64,000 nucleotides of DNA from Agapanthus africanus (lineage: Eukaryota; Streptophyta; Magnoliopsida; Asparagales; Amaryllidaceae), in the NCBI GenBank assembly GCA_030015575.1, contig JASDDO010000028.1, positions 27,259,154-27,323,153 on the forward strand, read 5' to 3'. This document shows, in pieces, positions 1 through 10,586 of the stretch. Position 1 is the stretch's first letter; the number at the start of each line of letters is the position of its first letter. The translations under genes and the position numbers were made by a program. The notes below the pieces were generated by a model. It was not told where the DNA came from and searched no databases. It saw only the letters and a program-made list of their open reading frames with translations.

Positions 1-8
1 TGTCTTCG

Positions 9-2239
9 ATGATGAACTCAGCTCCCGTCTCCTACACGATGAGGATAGACTCTAGGACGGTCCTTCCGGCCAGTCTCGGGCGACAATGGGAGGAGCCGCT
101 GCTACCATTCGGCTCTATTATGTTCATGCCAGTTGGCGCCATCCCAGCTCCTCAAGCCCCGGTGGCGGATAAACCGGTCTCGAAAGGCAGGAGACCAAAT
201 GTGGTGATCTCAAGGGCGCCCCAGCCCAAACGCAAGTCGGTATCTGAACGACTTTCCTTGGCCCCAGCTGGGGGCAAGGCCATCAACACCAACAAAGCGA
301 CAACGCGTCCCGAGCAAGCTCCAGCGGCGCCCCTGACAAATGCTCGATCGGGTGTCTTCTCTAAGCTCCCCGCTGATCAACTGACAATGGCTTCCCGGGT
401 AGCGGATGCCCGCCAAGCCTTCAAAATCGAGAAGCTGAGGGAGAAAAGGCTCAGATATGGAGCCAACAAAAGGGCTAGGGCTCCTGCTATGCTGAACCTC
501 ATGAGGTTAGAGGAACAGGGTTACCCCGCCAGAGATAAGGAAATGGCTGGATATGTGGTCCACACTGTCTATATGGTGAGCACGCGCAGCAAGAGCAAGG
601 ACGGGGCCACCACATCTCAAATCCAATCTGGCTTGAATGTGGTTGCCACTCCCCAAGAACAGCCGCCTCCACTGGACGATGAAAACCCTTTTGATGAGGC
701 TGATAGGCAGAGAGAACCCTCAATTCATGAGGAGTCAGGCTCGGAAAGCGAAGATGAGCCAACTTTCCGTCCTAAGACCGCAGAGCAGCAACTTCTCCAA
801 GAGCTCCGAAAGCAGCTCAGAAGCAAAGACAAGGAGATGGCCAAGCTCTACTCAAAGATCGACGACTTGACAAATGTCGTCTTACGGCTTACGGCCCAAC
901 TTGCCTCTCAGCCGCCCAATCAAGCACAGGGCTCAGTTCATGAACCGGGAAACGGTGTCCCGAGACAGCCGACGCCCGTTCCCTCAAATCCAAAGGTGGG
1001 CGGACCGCATGAAAATCAGTCGCATCCTATCTCAGCAAATGTCTTGGCTACCGATGACAGTAGCCCGCTAACCCAAGATCAAATCATGGATTTGGTTGCC
1101 AACAAAGTCAAAACCTTGGTAGCTGAAGCCGAAGCGCAAAAAGATATCAGGAGTAGTGGGAGACCATATCCTGCTCAGTATGATCTGGTAGAGTTTCCTA
1201 GCGGCTATGTCATCCCCAAATTCGGAAGATTCGATGGGACGGGAAATACGAATCAGCATATCGCCCACTTCAAAGCCTCATGCGAAAATACTGGGGGCAA
1301 TGATGCGCTTCTCCTCCGCCAGTTCGTTAATAGCTTGACCGATGTTGCTTTCGACTGGTACGCGAGCATACCGGATGGCTCCGTCACAACTTTTGTCCAA
1401 ATGGAGTCTCTATTTCGGCAGAGGTTCATGAGCGTCAGCGATAAGATCACCATTGCCGAGCTCGTAAGGACCAAGCCCAAGAACGACGAAAGCAGTACGG
1501 ATTTTATAACCCGATGGCGCAATCTCTCCGTCAAATGCGAACCGCCGATAGAGCAGGACTAATCTGTCAGTCTCCTCGTTGGAAATCTCAACAATTGGAT
1601 GACCCCGTTTTTATGCACCGCGGGTCTCAAAACATTCCAAGAGCTGACCAGGAAAGTCCAGATGCTGGAGCGCTCAAAACAGGAGTCCTCCTCGGATTCT
1701 CAAAATAACAATAGGTCCTGGAGAAACCGGAAGGACGATAATCGCAAAGGCGGAAACTCCGATGATTCTGAATCTTTCAACACTTCGGCTAACCGAAATA
1801 AGCAAGGGATGAGCGGACCTAGCGCCAACCAGCCTCGGAAGCCAATGTTCGGAGAGGGAGGAGAATATCCACTGAAAGAGAAGCTGGATAAGTCTATTCC
1901 TTCAGAAGGGACAAAATCCGTAAAATATTTAAAGACGCCCTGAAGAACGGTCTACAACTGCCAGAGTCAAAAAGACCGCAGGAAGCGAATAGGACCGACG
2001 ACCCCAAATACTGCCCCTATCACAGAGTGATAGGTCATGCCATTGAGGACTGCTTCGTCTTCAAAGATTGGGTCGAAAAGCAATACAAGGCAGGAGAGAT
2101 AGAACTGTCCAAAGGCGTGTTAACAAACAGTCAAGCTGCAACCGCCAATTTCATACAAACTGAGACCGAAGTTCTTCGTGAAACCGATTCTCTCAGGCAT
2201 CTGCCTTTCTCTGAAAACAATCGACCACCACGTCATTAA
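9..2239 (+). pseudogene. gag: Gag polyprotein of element F, with an in-frame stop and a frameshift
   Basis: Gag would form the virus-like particle. The ATG at 9 opens a basic, proline-rich N-terminus, then an acidic stretch and a predicted coiled coil (about residues 260-300, ending near KIDDLTNVVLRL). The retrotransposon Gag domain (Retrotrans_gag type) follows at about residues 395-515, with FGRFDGTGNTNQHIAHF and AFDWYASIP as recognisable blocks. A TAA at 1560-1562 interrupts it, but homology continues in the same frame to about 1920. After a frameshift the reading continues at about 1915-2237, with a CPYHRVIGHAIEDC block like the zinc-binding C-terminus of these Gags. The coding region then ends without a protease. 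The reading is decayed, so it is called a pseudogene. The retroelement origin is secure and the clade is not. Confidence 0.8.
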
Positions 2240-2309
2240 ACTGGAACAGTCGACCTCTAAGTCGTTAAACTGGGAATGTAAATAAAAAATGTGTAAATAA
2301 AAGAAAAAT

Positions 2310-2482
2310 AAAGAAAAGCCGAAATGATGGGGCAACTCGCAATAAAAATCAGCGAGTAAAAATAAAAATGAAAATAAAGCCGAAATGATGGGGCAACCGC
2401 GAATAAATAGTCGAAATGATAGGGCAATCGTGACCTTCGCGATAAGAAAAGCTGAAATGATAGAGCAATCGCGGCAAAAAAA
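2310..2482. repeat. Four degenerate copies of a 35-45-bp tandem repeat in the F tail
   Basis: The core GAAATGATGGGGCAA occurs at about 2321, 2382, 2413 and 2455, with small changes (GATAGGG, GATAGAG) and A-rich spacers. It lies just 3' of the gag remnant. No coding potential is visible. Confidence 0.65.
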
Positions 2483-2699
2483 AAAAAAGCGGCGAATGAT
2501 GAGTCGTCCTGGTACCATATTCCAGTGCAGCGATGCAGACGCCAAACAAAAATCAAATTTCCCAAAAATTCTTTCAGCCCTACGGCCAGTCCCCAAATTG
2601 ACTGCCGTATACAATCCACGGGCTCAAATAATTCTCATCACGTCCATGCCCCACCACGATTACCGGTTACGCGGCTGGTCTCCGCCTCTGGAATTATGC

Positions 2700-2895
2700 T
2701 CCCTTGAGAAGACCCACTCATGTGTCCTCACGATACATGAGGAGAACAAACCTTTGTGGGATCCTTACGACTCATAAAGGAAAAACACACTTGGGGGTCC
2801 TCACGACTCCTAAGGAGAAAATGCACCTACGGGATCCTTACGACTCGTAGGGAGAAAATACTTTATGGGACCCTTACGGCCCATAGAATTGAAAA
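2700..2895. repeat. About 45-50-bp tandem repeat in the F tail
   Basis: Four degenerate units contain the blocks GGGATCCTTACGACTC and AAGGAGAAAA (near 2720, 2758, 2795 and 2838, with a related block near 2870). Each unit has a short self-complementary part around the GGATCC core. 2540-2700 between the arrays is non-coding tail without a clear repeat. Confidence 0.55.
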
Positions 2896-2954
2896 GCCTT
2901 AGGTGATAGGGATCCAAACCTGTCTCCTAAGCCATCGCTCCCCAATCCCCAAGT

Positions 2955-3590
2955 GGCGAATGATGAGTCGCTCCTGGTACCATATTCCAGTGCAGCGATG
3001 CAGACGCCAACCAAATTCCAATCCCATGCCCCAACGGCGAATGATGAGTCGCTCCTGGTACCATATTCCAGTGCAGCGATGCAGACGCCAACCAAATTCC
3101 AATACCATACCCCAATGGCGAATGATGAGTCGCTCCTGGTACCATATTCCAGTGCAGCGATGCAGACGCCAACCAAATTCTAATCCCATGCCCCAACGGC
3201 GAATGATGAGTCGCTCCTGGTACCATATTCCAGTGCAGCGATGCAGACGCCAACAAAGTCCCGAAATTTGTATGGCCCTACGGTCTGGATCATACATCCT
3301 GCAAAACCGTATACAATCCACGGGCGTAAAACAATCCCAATCTCTCCCAAGTCCTCCCGGGGCAAATGATGAGTTGCTCCTGGCATTATTCCAGTGCAGC
3401 AATGCAGATGCCAAAACAAAAAAATTCCCAAATCCTCCCGGGGCACATGATGAGTTGCTCCTGGCATTATTCCAGTGCAGCAATGCAGATGCCGACCAAA
3501 ACCAAAAATCCTAAATCCTCTCATGACAAATGATGATTCGCTCCTGGTACCATATTCCAGTGTAGCGATGCTGATGTCAACCCAAATCAA
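2955..3590. repeat. 81-bp tandem repeat in the F tail
   Basis: Four nearly identical units begin at 2955, 3036, 3117 and 3198, exactly 81 bp apart. Each carries GGCGAATGATGAGTCGCTCC and later CATATTCCAGTGCAGCGATG. Three diverged units follow near 3361, 3442 and 3525, and a single outlying copy lies at about 2489-2545. Because 81 is a multiple of three, all six frames stay open; the apparent proteins here are a by-product. Confidence 0.9.
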
Positions 3591-3724
3591 ATCAAACCAA
3601 CAACCTCTACGGCGGAATCATGCTCCGTCTCAGAATATACCCCGTGTCGAAATCATGCTTCGCCTCGGAATATTTTCCTCCCTTGTCGGAATTATACTTC
3701 GCCTAGGAATCTACCTCTGCATCG

Positions 3725-4560
3725 AAATCATGCTTCGGCCAGAATGTCTGCCGATCATCGGAATGATGCTCCGATCTCTGGAATTATGCTCCGCTCTTCG
3801 GAAAGATGCTCCGAACTCTGGAATCATGCTCCGCCCTTCGGAATGATGCTCCGAATCCTGGAATTATGCTCCGCCCTTCGGAACGATGCTCCGAATCCTG
3901 GAATCATGCTCCGCTCTTCGGAAAGATGTTCCGAACTCTGGAATCATGCTCCGCTCATCGGAATGATGCTCCGATCCTTGGAATTATGCTCCGCAAATTG
4001 GAATGATGCTCCGCTCATCGGAATGATGCTCCGATCCTTGGAATCATGCTCCGCTCTTCGGAATGATGCTCCGAACCCTGGAATCATGCTCCGCTCTTCG
4101 GAATGATGCTCCGAACCCTGGAATGATGCTCCGCTAATCGGAATGATGCTCCGATCCCCTGGAATCATGCTCCGAACATCGGAATGATGCTCCAATCCTT
4201 GGAATCATGCTCCGCTCATCGGAACGATGCTCCGATCCCCTGGAATCATGCTCCGCAAATCGGAATGATGCTCCGAATCCTGGAATGATGCTCCGCTCAT
4301 CGGAATGATGCTCCGATCCTTGGAATGATGCTCCGCTCATCGGAATGATGCTCCGATCTCTGGAATTATGCTCCGCCCATCGGAACGATGCTCCGATCCC
4401 CTGGAATCATGCTCCGCTCTTCGGAAAGATGCTCCGAACTCTGGAATCAAGCTCCGCTCTTCGGAAAGATGCTCCGACCCTGGACTTATGCTCCGCGAAC
4501 CGGAATAATGCTCCGATCCTCGGGAATCATGCTCCCCGGGATGATGCTTCGCCTCCGGAA
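3725..4560. repeat. 20-bp (40-bp dimer) minisatellite in the F tail
   Basis: About 40 head-to-tail copies of a 20-bp unit of the form GGAATGATGCTCCGCTCATC fill this stretch. Two alternating variants (CCGCTC-TCG and CCGATCCTTG types) form a 40-bp higher-order unit. Diverged copies start near 3615. The reading frames that cross it are artefacts of the repeat. Confidence 0.9.
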
Positions 4561-4970
4561 TGATGTTCCACCTCGAAGTTTAGCTTCAAGATCCATCAAT
4601 TTCATGCACACAACTCAAATGTGCGGTGTGCATTTATTGATGGGGGGCACTTTGTTGGGGTAAAAATTTACACCCCCGTTGACCGAGTCAAAGTCAAGGT
4701 CAACCCCAAACCAGGTGGGCCCAAGCCCAGGTCAAGCGGGCCCATGCCCAAGTCGAGCCCGCGGCCAGCCTCCTCCATGATAAAATATAGATCATGTAAT
4801 AAATAATTTTTATGTAATTTTTTATACATGAATGTATGCAAAATGGGCATAAAGCCAATATTTTGTAAGCCCATGGCTTATGTGCAAAAAATGAAATGGC
4901 ACATGAGCCATGGGATGGTTAAAATGCCATTTTTGTGAAGCCCAAGGGGCTATATGCAAATATGTAAGCC

Positions 4971-4978
4971 TATATAAG
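4971..4978 (+). promoter_or_regulatory. TATA box of the F LTR
   Basis: TATATAAG stands in the LTR, followed after about 30 bp by a CT-rich leader. This is the usual arrangement of the U3/R border in plant LTR elements. It is predicted from sequence only. Confidence 0.55.
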
Positions 4979-5390
4979 GCAAGATGATGAATAAAAAAAA
5001 AGACCTTTCATTCTCTCCAAAAGAAATTAAGAGCTGAGCTCTTTCTTCCATCCTCAAGGTTCCAAAACCTTCTTCTTTCTCTTGAATTAAATCAAGAGTT
5101 TTACTCTTCTTTTTACAAAACAAAATAGTTTTTTACCACAAAACCCACAAAGGGGGACTTGGATCTGTCTTCAGATCCCTAAAAGGAGAGATTTTGAGAT
5201 CTCACATCCATTGATCTTCAAGATCCAGCTAACAGAGGAGGAAGAAGAAGAACCCCTTTCACTAAACCCAAAAAAAAAAAGAAAAAAAAACACTCAGGAG
5301 TCCAACTCCTCTTTGATTTCTCATCAGAGAAATCTTTTTAGGCTAAAAGCCTCTTTTTCTCGCCGGCGCTCAAGCGCAGAGCGCCCACGT

Positions 5391-5760
5391 GCCGACACGT
5401 GGCGCGCTAGCGCTCCAGCGCAAGAGCTCGAGCGCAAGTCGCCCTCGTGCCGACACGTGGCGCTCTTGCGCTCAAGCGCAAGCGCCCGAGCGCAAGTCAT
5501 CCTGGTGTCGACACGTGGCGCGCTTGCGCTCGAGCGCAAGTCGCCCTCGTGCCGACACGTGGCGCTCTTGCGCTCAAGCGCAAGCGCCCGAGCGCAAGTC
5601 GCCGTCGTGCCGACACGTGGCGCGCTTGCGCTCAAGCGCAAGCGCTCGAGCGCAAGTCGCCTACGTGCCGACACGTGGCGCGTTGCGCTCCAGCACTCTG
5701 CGCTCGAGCGCAAAGCGCCCACGTGCCGACACGTGGCGCGCTCGCGCTTAAGCGCCTAGG
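5391..5760 (+). repeat. 58-bp tandem array with ABRE/G-box cores in the F LTR
   Basis: Seven units have GCCGACACGTGGCGC (one changed to GTCGACACG) at 5391, 5449, 5507, 5551, 5609, 5667 and 5725. Spacing is 58 bp except one 44-bp unit. Every unit carries GACACGTGGC, which matches the core of plant ABRE/G-box elements bound by bZIP factors, next to palindromic GCGCTCAAGCGC-type blocks. The array lies 3' of the TATA box, so it would be in the transcribed leader. Confidence 0.85.
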
Positions 5761-6060
5761 CGCTGGCCCCACGCATCCTTTGGATGTCTTTTTCCCCTTT
5801 ATTTATATGTGCATGTATATATATACATATGTATACAAATGTACACATACACATACTCCGCCACGCTTTCCCCCTCAAAAAAAAAATTTTGGGCCGGGGC
5901 GCTGCCCCGAACCCCACAAGGAGGCTGCTAGCCCCCTTGACCCCCAGCCCGCTATCCGGGTAGCGGGACCCCCGTAAAAACTCTGTGTGGCTCCCGATAT
6001 ATCCAAAAACCCATTTTCAAAACACAACACACGCATACTGCACATTGAGTTCGCATGACC

Positions 6061-6240
6061 AGTTTAACCCGTCAATCGGAGGTTCCCTCGCCCCAAAGGC
6101 GGGGTGTAATTAACGGTAGCTTAGTTCGCGGCTGCCGGAGATTCAGATCCCCACAATCATTAAACCCCCGCCTACCCTAGGCAGGGGGAATCTGTAGTAC
6201 GCCTGACAAGCGCGCGTGTATTCCCATCTTAATGGGGTGA
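6061..6240. other. Unassigned stretch between the F LTR and the A gag remnant
   Basis: About 180 bp contain two GC-rich inverted repeats (around 6088-6107 and 6163-6188). No gene is seen. It may be the end of the F LTR or a piece of element A. Confidence 0.4.
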
Positions 6241-6244
6241 CGAA

Positions 6245-7145
6245 AAACACCCTACAGTCCCTTTCTATGGCATTAGTAGCAAATTTCTTCAGTTCTCCTG
6301 GGTTCAAACGATGGCCTGGAAGGGGCTCCTCCCGCCATTTGATTGGCAGGGCGTTTCAAACCGGCAGATTGAGGTCTGCCCCTCTACTTTATTACTGCCT
6401 CATAACTGCGGGCAGCTTCCAAAGCATTCTCATGAGTCAGAAATTTCCCTGTGGCTAGCGCAGCCTGAATTTCCGTGTCCAAATCTTGTTGAAAGCGACG
6501 GGCTCTGATCTCGTCCGTCGGTATCAAGTGTGCCGCGAATCTGTTTAAGGATTGTGTTATTTGTGTAGTATGTGATATTTAAAGATTGAACTATTGTGAC
6601 ATATCTTACCGGCTTAGCATGGTGAATTCAGCGTCGTTCTCATCTACTGACTTGTCCTACATCGAATCTTGTTGTAGATGAATGAATTGCTGCTCCATGG
6701 CAAACCTGGCAGTCACAGGGAAGTACTTCGCGTCGAACTTTTCGCGAAAAGTCTTCCATTCAATAGGCTGTACAATACGGCTTTCTTCCTCCTTCCACCA
6801 GTTGCGAGCATTGTCCGTGAGCTGCAGTTTCGCCGCACGGACCCAAGCTATGTCTGGCACTTATGCTGCCGCCAGATCATCCTCTATACTTTGTGCACAT
6901 TCCTCAGCTTCAAGTGGGCTTCCCTTTCCGGAGAATTTCTTGGGATGTAAAGCCCTGAATTGCTTTACCCCAGGTGCGTCAGTCTCGGGACGGTTCAGGG
7001 GTTGTTGTTGTCCCTCAAGAAGGCTGCGGATCGCCTCAAGTAGCACTGTTTGCTCGGTGGGTAGCGTATGAACAGCAGGAACGATTGGTAGTGGAGGTGG
7101 ATGTGTGTTGTTGACGTTGGTGCTGGTGTTGTTCGGGGAATCCAT
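6245..7145 (-). pseudogene. gag: Gag remnant of element A
   Basis: The ATG at 7145 (minus strand) opens a proline-rich N-terminus and then blocks typical of plant chromovirus-type Gag: KQFRALHPKKFSGKGSPLEAEE, a stop, then AWVRAAKLQLTDNARNWWKEEE and EWKTFREKFDAKYFP (about 6860-6660). After a further frameshift the block TDEIRARRFQQDLDTEIQAAL is readable (about 6530-6470), ending near ALEAARSYEAVIK. At least one stop and two frameshifts are present, and the zinc knuckle and all of pol are gone. The family assignment is sound; the protein cannot be made as one chain. Confidence 0.8.
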
Positions 7146-7356
7146 AACCTTGAAAAAGATTTGGGTTAGGACAGATTCAAGTACATGAAATGATAAGATT
7201 CAAGGAATATGAAATTGTAAGATTCAAGGAACATGAATTGTAAAGAATGTTTTAGTTGCTGGTTCTTGTGTTATATTGCTTAGGTTGTTCACGCAGAACA
7301 GAACTGCATGATAAGGTTTCATACAGCTCTGACCTGCATGGGCCACCAACAAAACC
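7146..7356 (-). other. Leader of element A between LTR and gag
   Basis: This is about 210 bp of untranslated leader on the minus strand, including the degraded primer-binding region near the LTR. No separate gene is seen. Confidence 0.5.
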
Positions 7357-9860
7357 TGTCACGCCCTGCTTCCCATTCTACAGCGAAGGGAACGCGACTG
7401 TCCCGCTACGTATTTACTCAGAAGCAAATATGCTAAGCGTAACTAAGCAATATAAAAGAAAATACACAAGAGGTAAGGTATAATAAAAACAACAACTTTT
7501 ATTTATTAACATTCTTTTGTACAATGCATGAAAAGGAAATACAACTGAAATAAAAATGATGCCTAAACAATGGTATGACAGGAAATGAAAAGTACTGAAT
7601 GGAAAATATACAATAAAACTAGAGCTCTGGTTCTTCAGCAAGCTGATCCAAGTCTTCTGCAGATGGCTCGATCTCTGTTTGGTCCAAACCACCTGACGAC
7701 ATTCAAAGAAGAAAGAAATAGAATGTCGTCAGCGAACAGATCGCTCGGTAAATCCCAAAGATAAGGGAAAAGTAGAAAGAGTGAGAGAGTGGCTTTTAAT
7801 GTTGTATTATATTGTTGTAATGTTGTATTAACGATGTTGTTTATAGCTTGGTAAAGAAGAATTCCAGTGTATACGAGAGGGGTCTCAGTATGCTAGAGAC
7901 CGGGGCAAATGGAAGTATAAGGCTCCGTTATACAACCGGAACAACTGCAATTGGATTCATATTAGGTGTCTTAATCTTACCATCTCGTGCCACCTTTAAC
8001 ACATTCCGTACCAATCTACCCCTTAAACCCCATAGTGTTTTATTTCTATTGTTTTGTACTGTAAATTGTATTGAATGTATAATTGAAAGACTGACCGAAA
8101 CCATGATATCAGTAAACGGATGTAACCGTAGAATCATGTAAATGGAATAACTGAAGAACCATGTAAATGGAATGTATATCCATGGTTCGGTTCAATCAAG
8201 TTGTATAGATTAATAATTGGATTTATGGATTCATGTTGAATTGTAATATTGAAGATTGTAGATTGTACTTGAATCATATTCAAGTCATATATAATCAGAC
8301 TCAAATCTGAGTCAGACAATTAGAAATGTAAATCGAAGTCTTGATTAATTCTTACTTATAATTTGTTAGGGTCCTTAGGAAAATTTATAAAACTTGAGGG
8401 GGTTTTATGTAAAATACTTTTATATACTTTTCAAAATACACCTCAAGTATTCGTTATTCGTCTTAAGAGTTGTAATGAAGGTGGATTTTATATTGTGATA
8501 TTTCTAGTGAAAATATCCTAATTTCATAAATAAAGGTATTTATTTGTAAAGTTGATTTATTTGGAATTCATAGTATTTTAGTGTAAAATTTATTCTTGTG
8601 ATTTTTAGAAAAATGTGGAATATTTATATCATAATAAAATAGGTATTTTAATGATAAATATATATATATATACAAAAATAATTTTAATAAATATTTTATA
8701 TTCTAAAAAAATCTCATTTTCTTAAGATGTCGTATTTTAAATCTTTCGAGACCGAATGCTCCTTGCGGAGGTCTGAATCTCGCACTACTAAGCCCGATGA
8801 TGTGCGATAAACCACACCATCCCGAACGGGTTCCCCAAAGTGGGTTGTAGCGGCGCTTTGCAAAGATTGTAAATACTAAATCCTTTAGGAAACGGTTTTA
8901 TGAAGTAAATGGTATTTATTTGTAAAGGTGTATATTTTCCGTATTGTATGTTCTAGATTCTCCTAAGTCAACTAGTCTATTCCTAACTGGTCCAGACGAC
9001 AAGTTGTGAGATGCCTCAAATCGCCTCTTCACTGCCAATTGTGGCCAGGTAAGTACAAGTGAGGAAAGGAGGGATCCGCTCACCAATCACCGTGAGACGG
9101 GCATTTTAAAATTACCTTTCTCACTTGCCTAGCCTAGACACCACAAAATCAGGTTTAGATAAACGACCGATGTCCACAACTTATCGTATTTTCATAATAA
9201 GTGGTATTTCTTTAAAAAGTGTATCAAAACTAAATCTTTTAGAATTGGTTTTATTAAGTATGTGGTATTTAAATGAAAATGTTTGTTTTCTCGTATTCTA
9301 GGTTCTCTGGGGTGTTTCATACGAGTGTGCAAGGAGGTAGTTCGTTACCTCGTGATCTACTTTAAATGTATAGCAAGTTTGATGGGGTTAAATGAATGAT
9401 TGAAACAGTGTGGTATTTAAATGAAAAATACGATAAATTGAAAAGGCTATCATTTCAAGTGACGAAACTTGATCAAATTGTTTGATTAGTGTTTAATGGT
9501 CAACATGAGGAAGTTTAGGTATGATTGTATTAGTGAGAAGTGGAATTTTATAGAAAACCGAATCGGAAATCGGATTTGTTCCGATTCCGTCGGGTTCTGT
9601 AAATCCGTATTTTGAGAATGGAAAAGAGAGATAGAAAGGGACTTACGGGTTTTAGATTACTCAAGAAAGTGAGAGGGAACTACAGGGATCGTCGGTGTGT
9701 TGCGTCGTCGCCGATAGTTCCTAAGATGATCGCCGGAAGTTCCGTCGGAATTTCGTCGGAGCTTCGCCTTGAGCTTGTTTTCAAACTACACGATCTTTGG
9801 AAAAATTTTGAGAGAGTGGGCTCAGGATTTTAGGGTGAGAAGGTAGTGTGTAGGGTTGGT

Positions 9861-9870
9861 ATTTATAGGG
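9861..9870 (-). promoter_or_regulatory. TATA box of the A LTR
   Basis: The minus strand reads CCCTATAAAT, preceded (9870-9890) by short CCCTAA-type repeats. The placement inside the LTR fits a U3 promoter. It is sequence-based only. Confidence 0.5.
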
Positions 9871-10050
9871 TTAGGTTAGGGTTAGGGTAGATGAAAAGTT
9901 TAAAATAAAAATGTGATAAAATGTAATAAAAATGTATTAAAAGTGGAGTAATTGGGGTTTTTTAAGAGCTCTGGAAATTGTCTGAGACTGAAATTTTGCA
10001 GGTGCATAGGGAATATGAAAAGACACAACTTTCATGTTGGGGTCGTCGCC

Positions 10051-10124
10051 GGAATCGGCCGACTCGGCCGTGACTCGGTCTGAGGACGGAGTCAGACCGA
10101 GTCAAGGCCGATTTGGCCGATTCC
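10051..10124. other. GC-rich 74-nt hairpin in the A LTR
   Basis: The arms GGAATCGGCC...GACTCGGTCTGA and TCAGACCGAGTC...GGCCGATTCC are complementary. The inner 12-bp stem and the outer 10-bp stem are perfect, with small internal loops between them and an 8-nt apical loop. It stands in otherwise AT-rich LTR, about 200 bp upstream of the LTR TATA box in the sense of transcription. Confidence 0.8.
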
Positions 10125-10586
10125 CGGCCGAGTCAGGCGGCCGGGATCCCCCCCCGACGGTTCATCTAACTCCTGAAAATGTTACATCTTTGGGTGTAGT
10201 GGGGGTTTTGTGAGATATGCACGTGTAAACTATTGGTATTCTAAAGGTTTTTAAAAAAATCAATATTAAAAATAATGTGGGGTATGTGATTTGAACTCTG
10301 GTGGCTTGGTTCAGCAGTGCAAGGTATTACCAATGCTCCTTCTTGTAATTATAGAGCTACTTAATTACTTAAAGTAATAACAGTAAATGTAAATACCCCA
10401 AGTATACATTAATTTTAAAGCAAATTTTTGTACACTAAAAATGGTGTTGTTACATTCTTTTAACTTGTAATTAAAAAAGCAAAATAATTACTTATAACTT
10501 GTGCTCAGGCTAAAATATCCCTTTATGGATTTTTTGAAATATTTTTGTAAAAACTTGTATTGGAAATTTGGGGTTGTTACAACAGA

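Larger units (their letters stand above)
1..6060 (+). mobile_element. Element F: Ty3/gypsy gag-only LTR retrotransposon, 3' part
   Basis: The window opens inside this element, so its 5' LTR is not seen. In order it has a broken gag (9-2239), a long non-coding tail made of several tandem arrays (about 2310-4560), a polypurine tract (4639-4650) and a 3' LTR starting with TGTTGGGG at 4653. There is no protease, RT, RNase H or integrase. The right LTR end is not certain: no target duplication can be checked, and the adjoining A gag remnant is recognisable only from about 6240. The gag fold is that of plant Ty3/gypsy elements, and the tail resembles the hypervariable 3' regions known from the Tat/Ogre lineage. 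That lineage assignment is inference. Confidence 0.75.
4653..6060 (+). repeat. 3' LTR of element F (right end uncertain)
   Basis: The LTR starts with TGTTGGGGTAAAAATTTACA directly after the polypurine tract GATGGGGGGCAC (4639-4650). It contains a TATA box (4971-4978), a CT-rich transcribed leader, a seven-copy 58-bp repeat array (5391-5760) and a C-rich segment near 5895-5980. The end is placed at about 6030-6060 where CA dinucleotides occur, but it could lie up to about 6235. Confidence 0.6.
6240..10581 (-). mobile_element. Element A: truncated Ty3/gypsy element (5' LTR and gag remnant)
   Basis: Read on the minus strand, it starts with a 3.2-kb LTR (10581 down to 7357), followed by a primer-binding region and a broken gag (7145 to about 6245). 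Everything downstream of gag is missing, and F sequence adjoins the break. The right end (TGTAACAACCCC on the minus strand) sits in the RT region of element B1, nine bases past its catalytic motif, with ACAGA as the putative half of the target duplication. The other half is lost with the missing end. Confidence 0.75.
7357..10581 (-). repeat. 5' LTR of element A (3225 bp)
   Basis: On the minus strand the LTR begins TGTAACAACCCC (10581) and ends GGCGTGACA (7357). These are the same kinds of termini as in elements B1 and B2, but the body differs. A degraded tRNA primer-binding site (GGTCAGAGC type) lies just inside, near 7325-7350. Most of the LTR is AT-rich and non-coding, with a GC-rich hairpin island (10025-10150). 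Apart from the TATA box and hairpin listed separately, I see no gene in it. Confidence 0.75.

Noticed and set aside
2955..3255. Regular direct repeats resembling a CRISPR array
   Set aside because: There are no distinct spacers, the units are contiguous 81-mers, and the genome is a plant nuclear one.
2903..3590. Overlapping frames up to about 200 codons on both strands
   Set aside because: The 81-bp repeat unit is a multiple of three, so all frames stay open; the translations are periodic and carry no domain.
3744..4663. Several frames rich in 'LRSLELCSA'-type words
   Set aside because: They are translations of the 20-bp minisatellite.
5211..5977. Long Arg/Ala/Ser-rich frames on both strands
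   Set aside because: They follow the GC-rich 58-bp array and its palindromes; not proteins.
7848..8319. Small frames in the A LTR
   Set aside because: AT-rich LTR body, no conserved motif or splice context.
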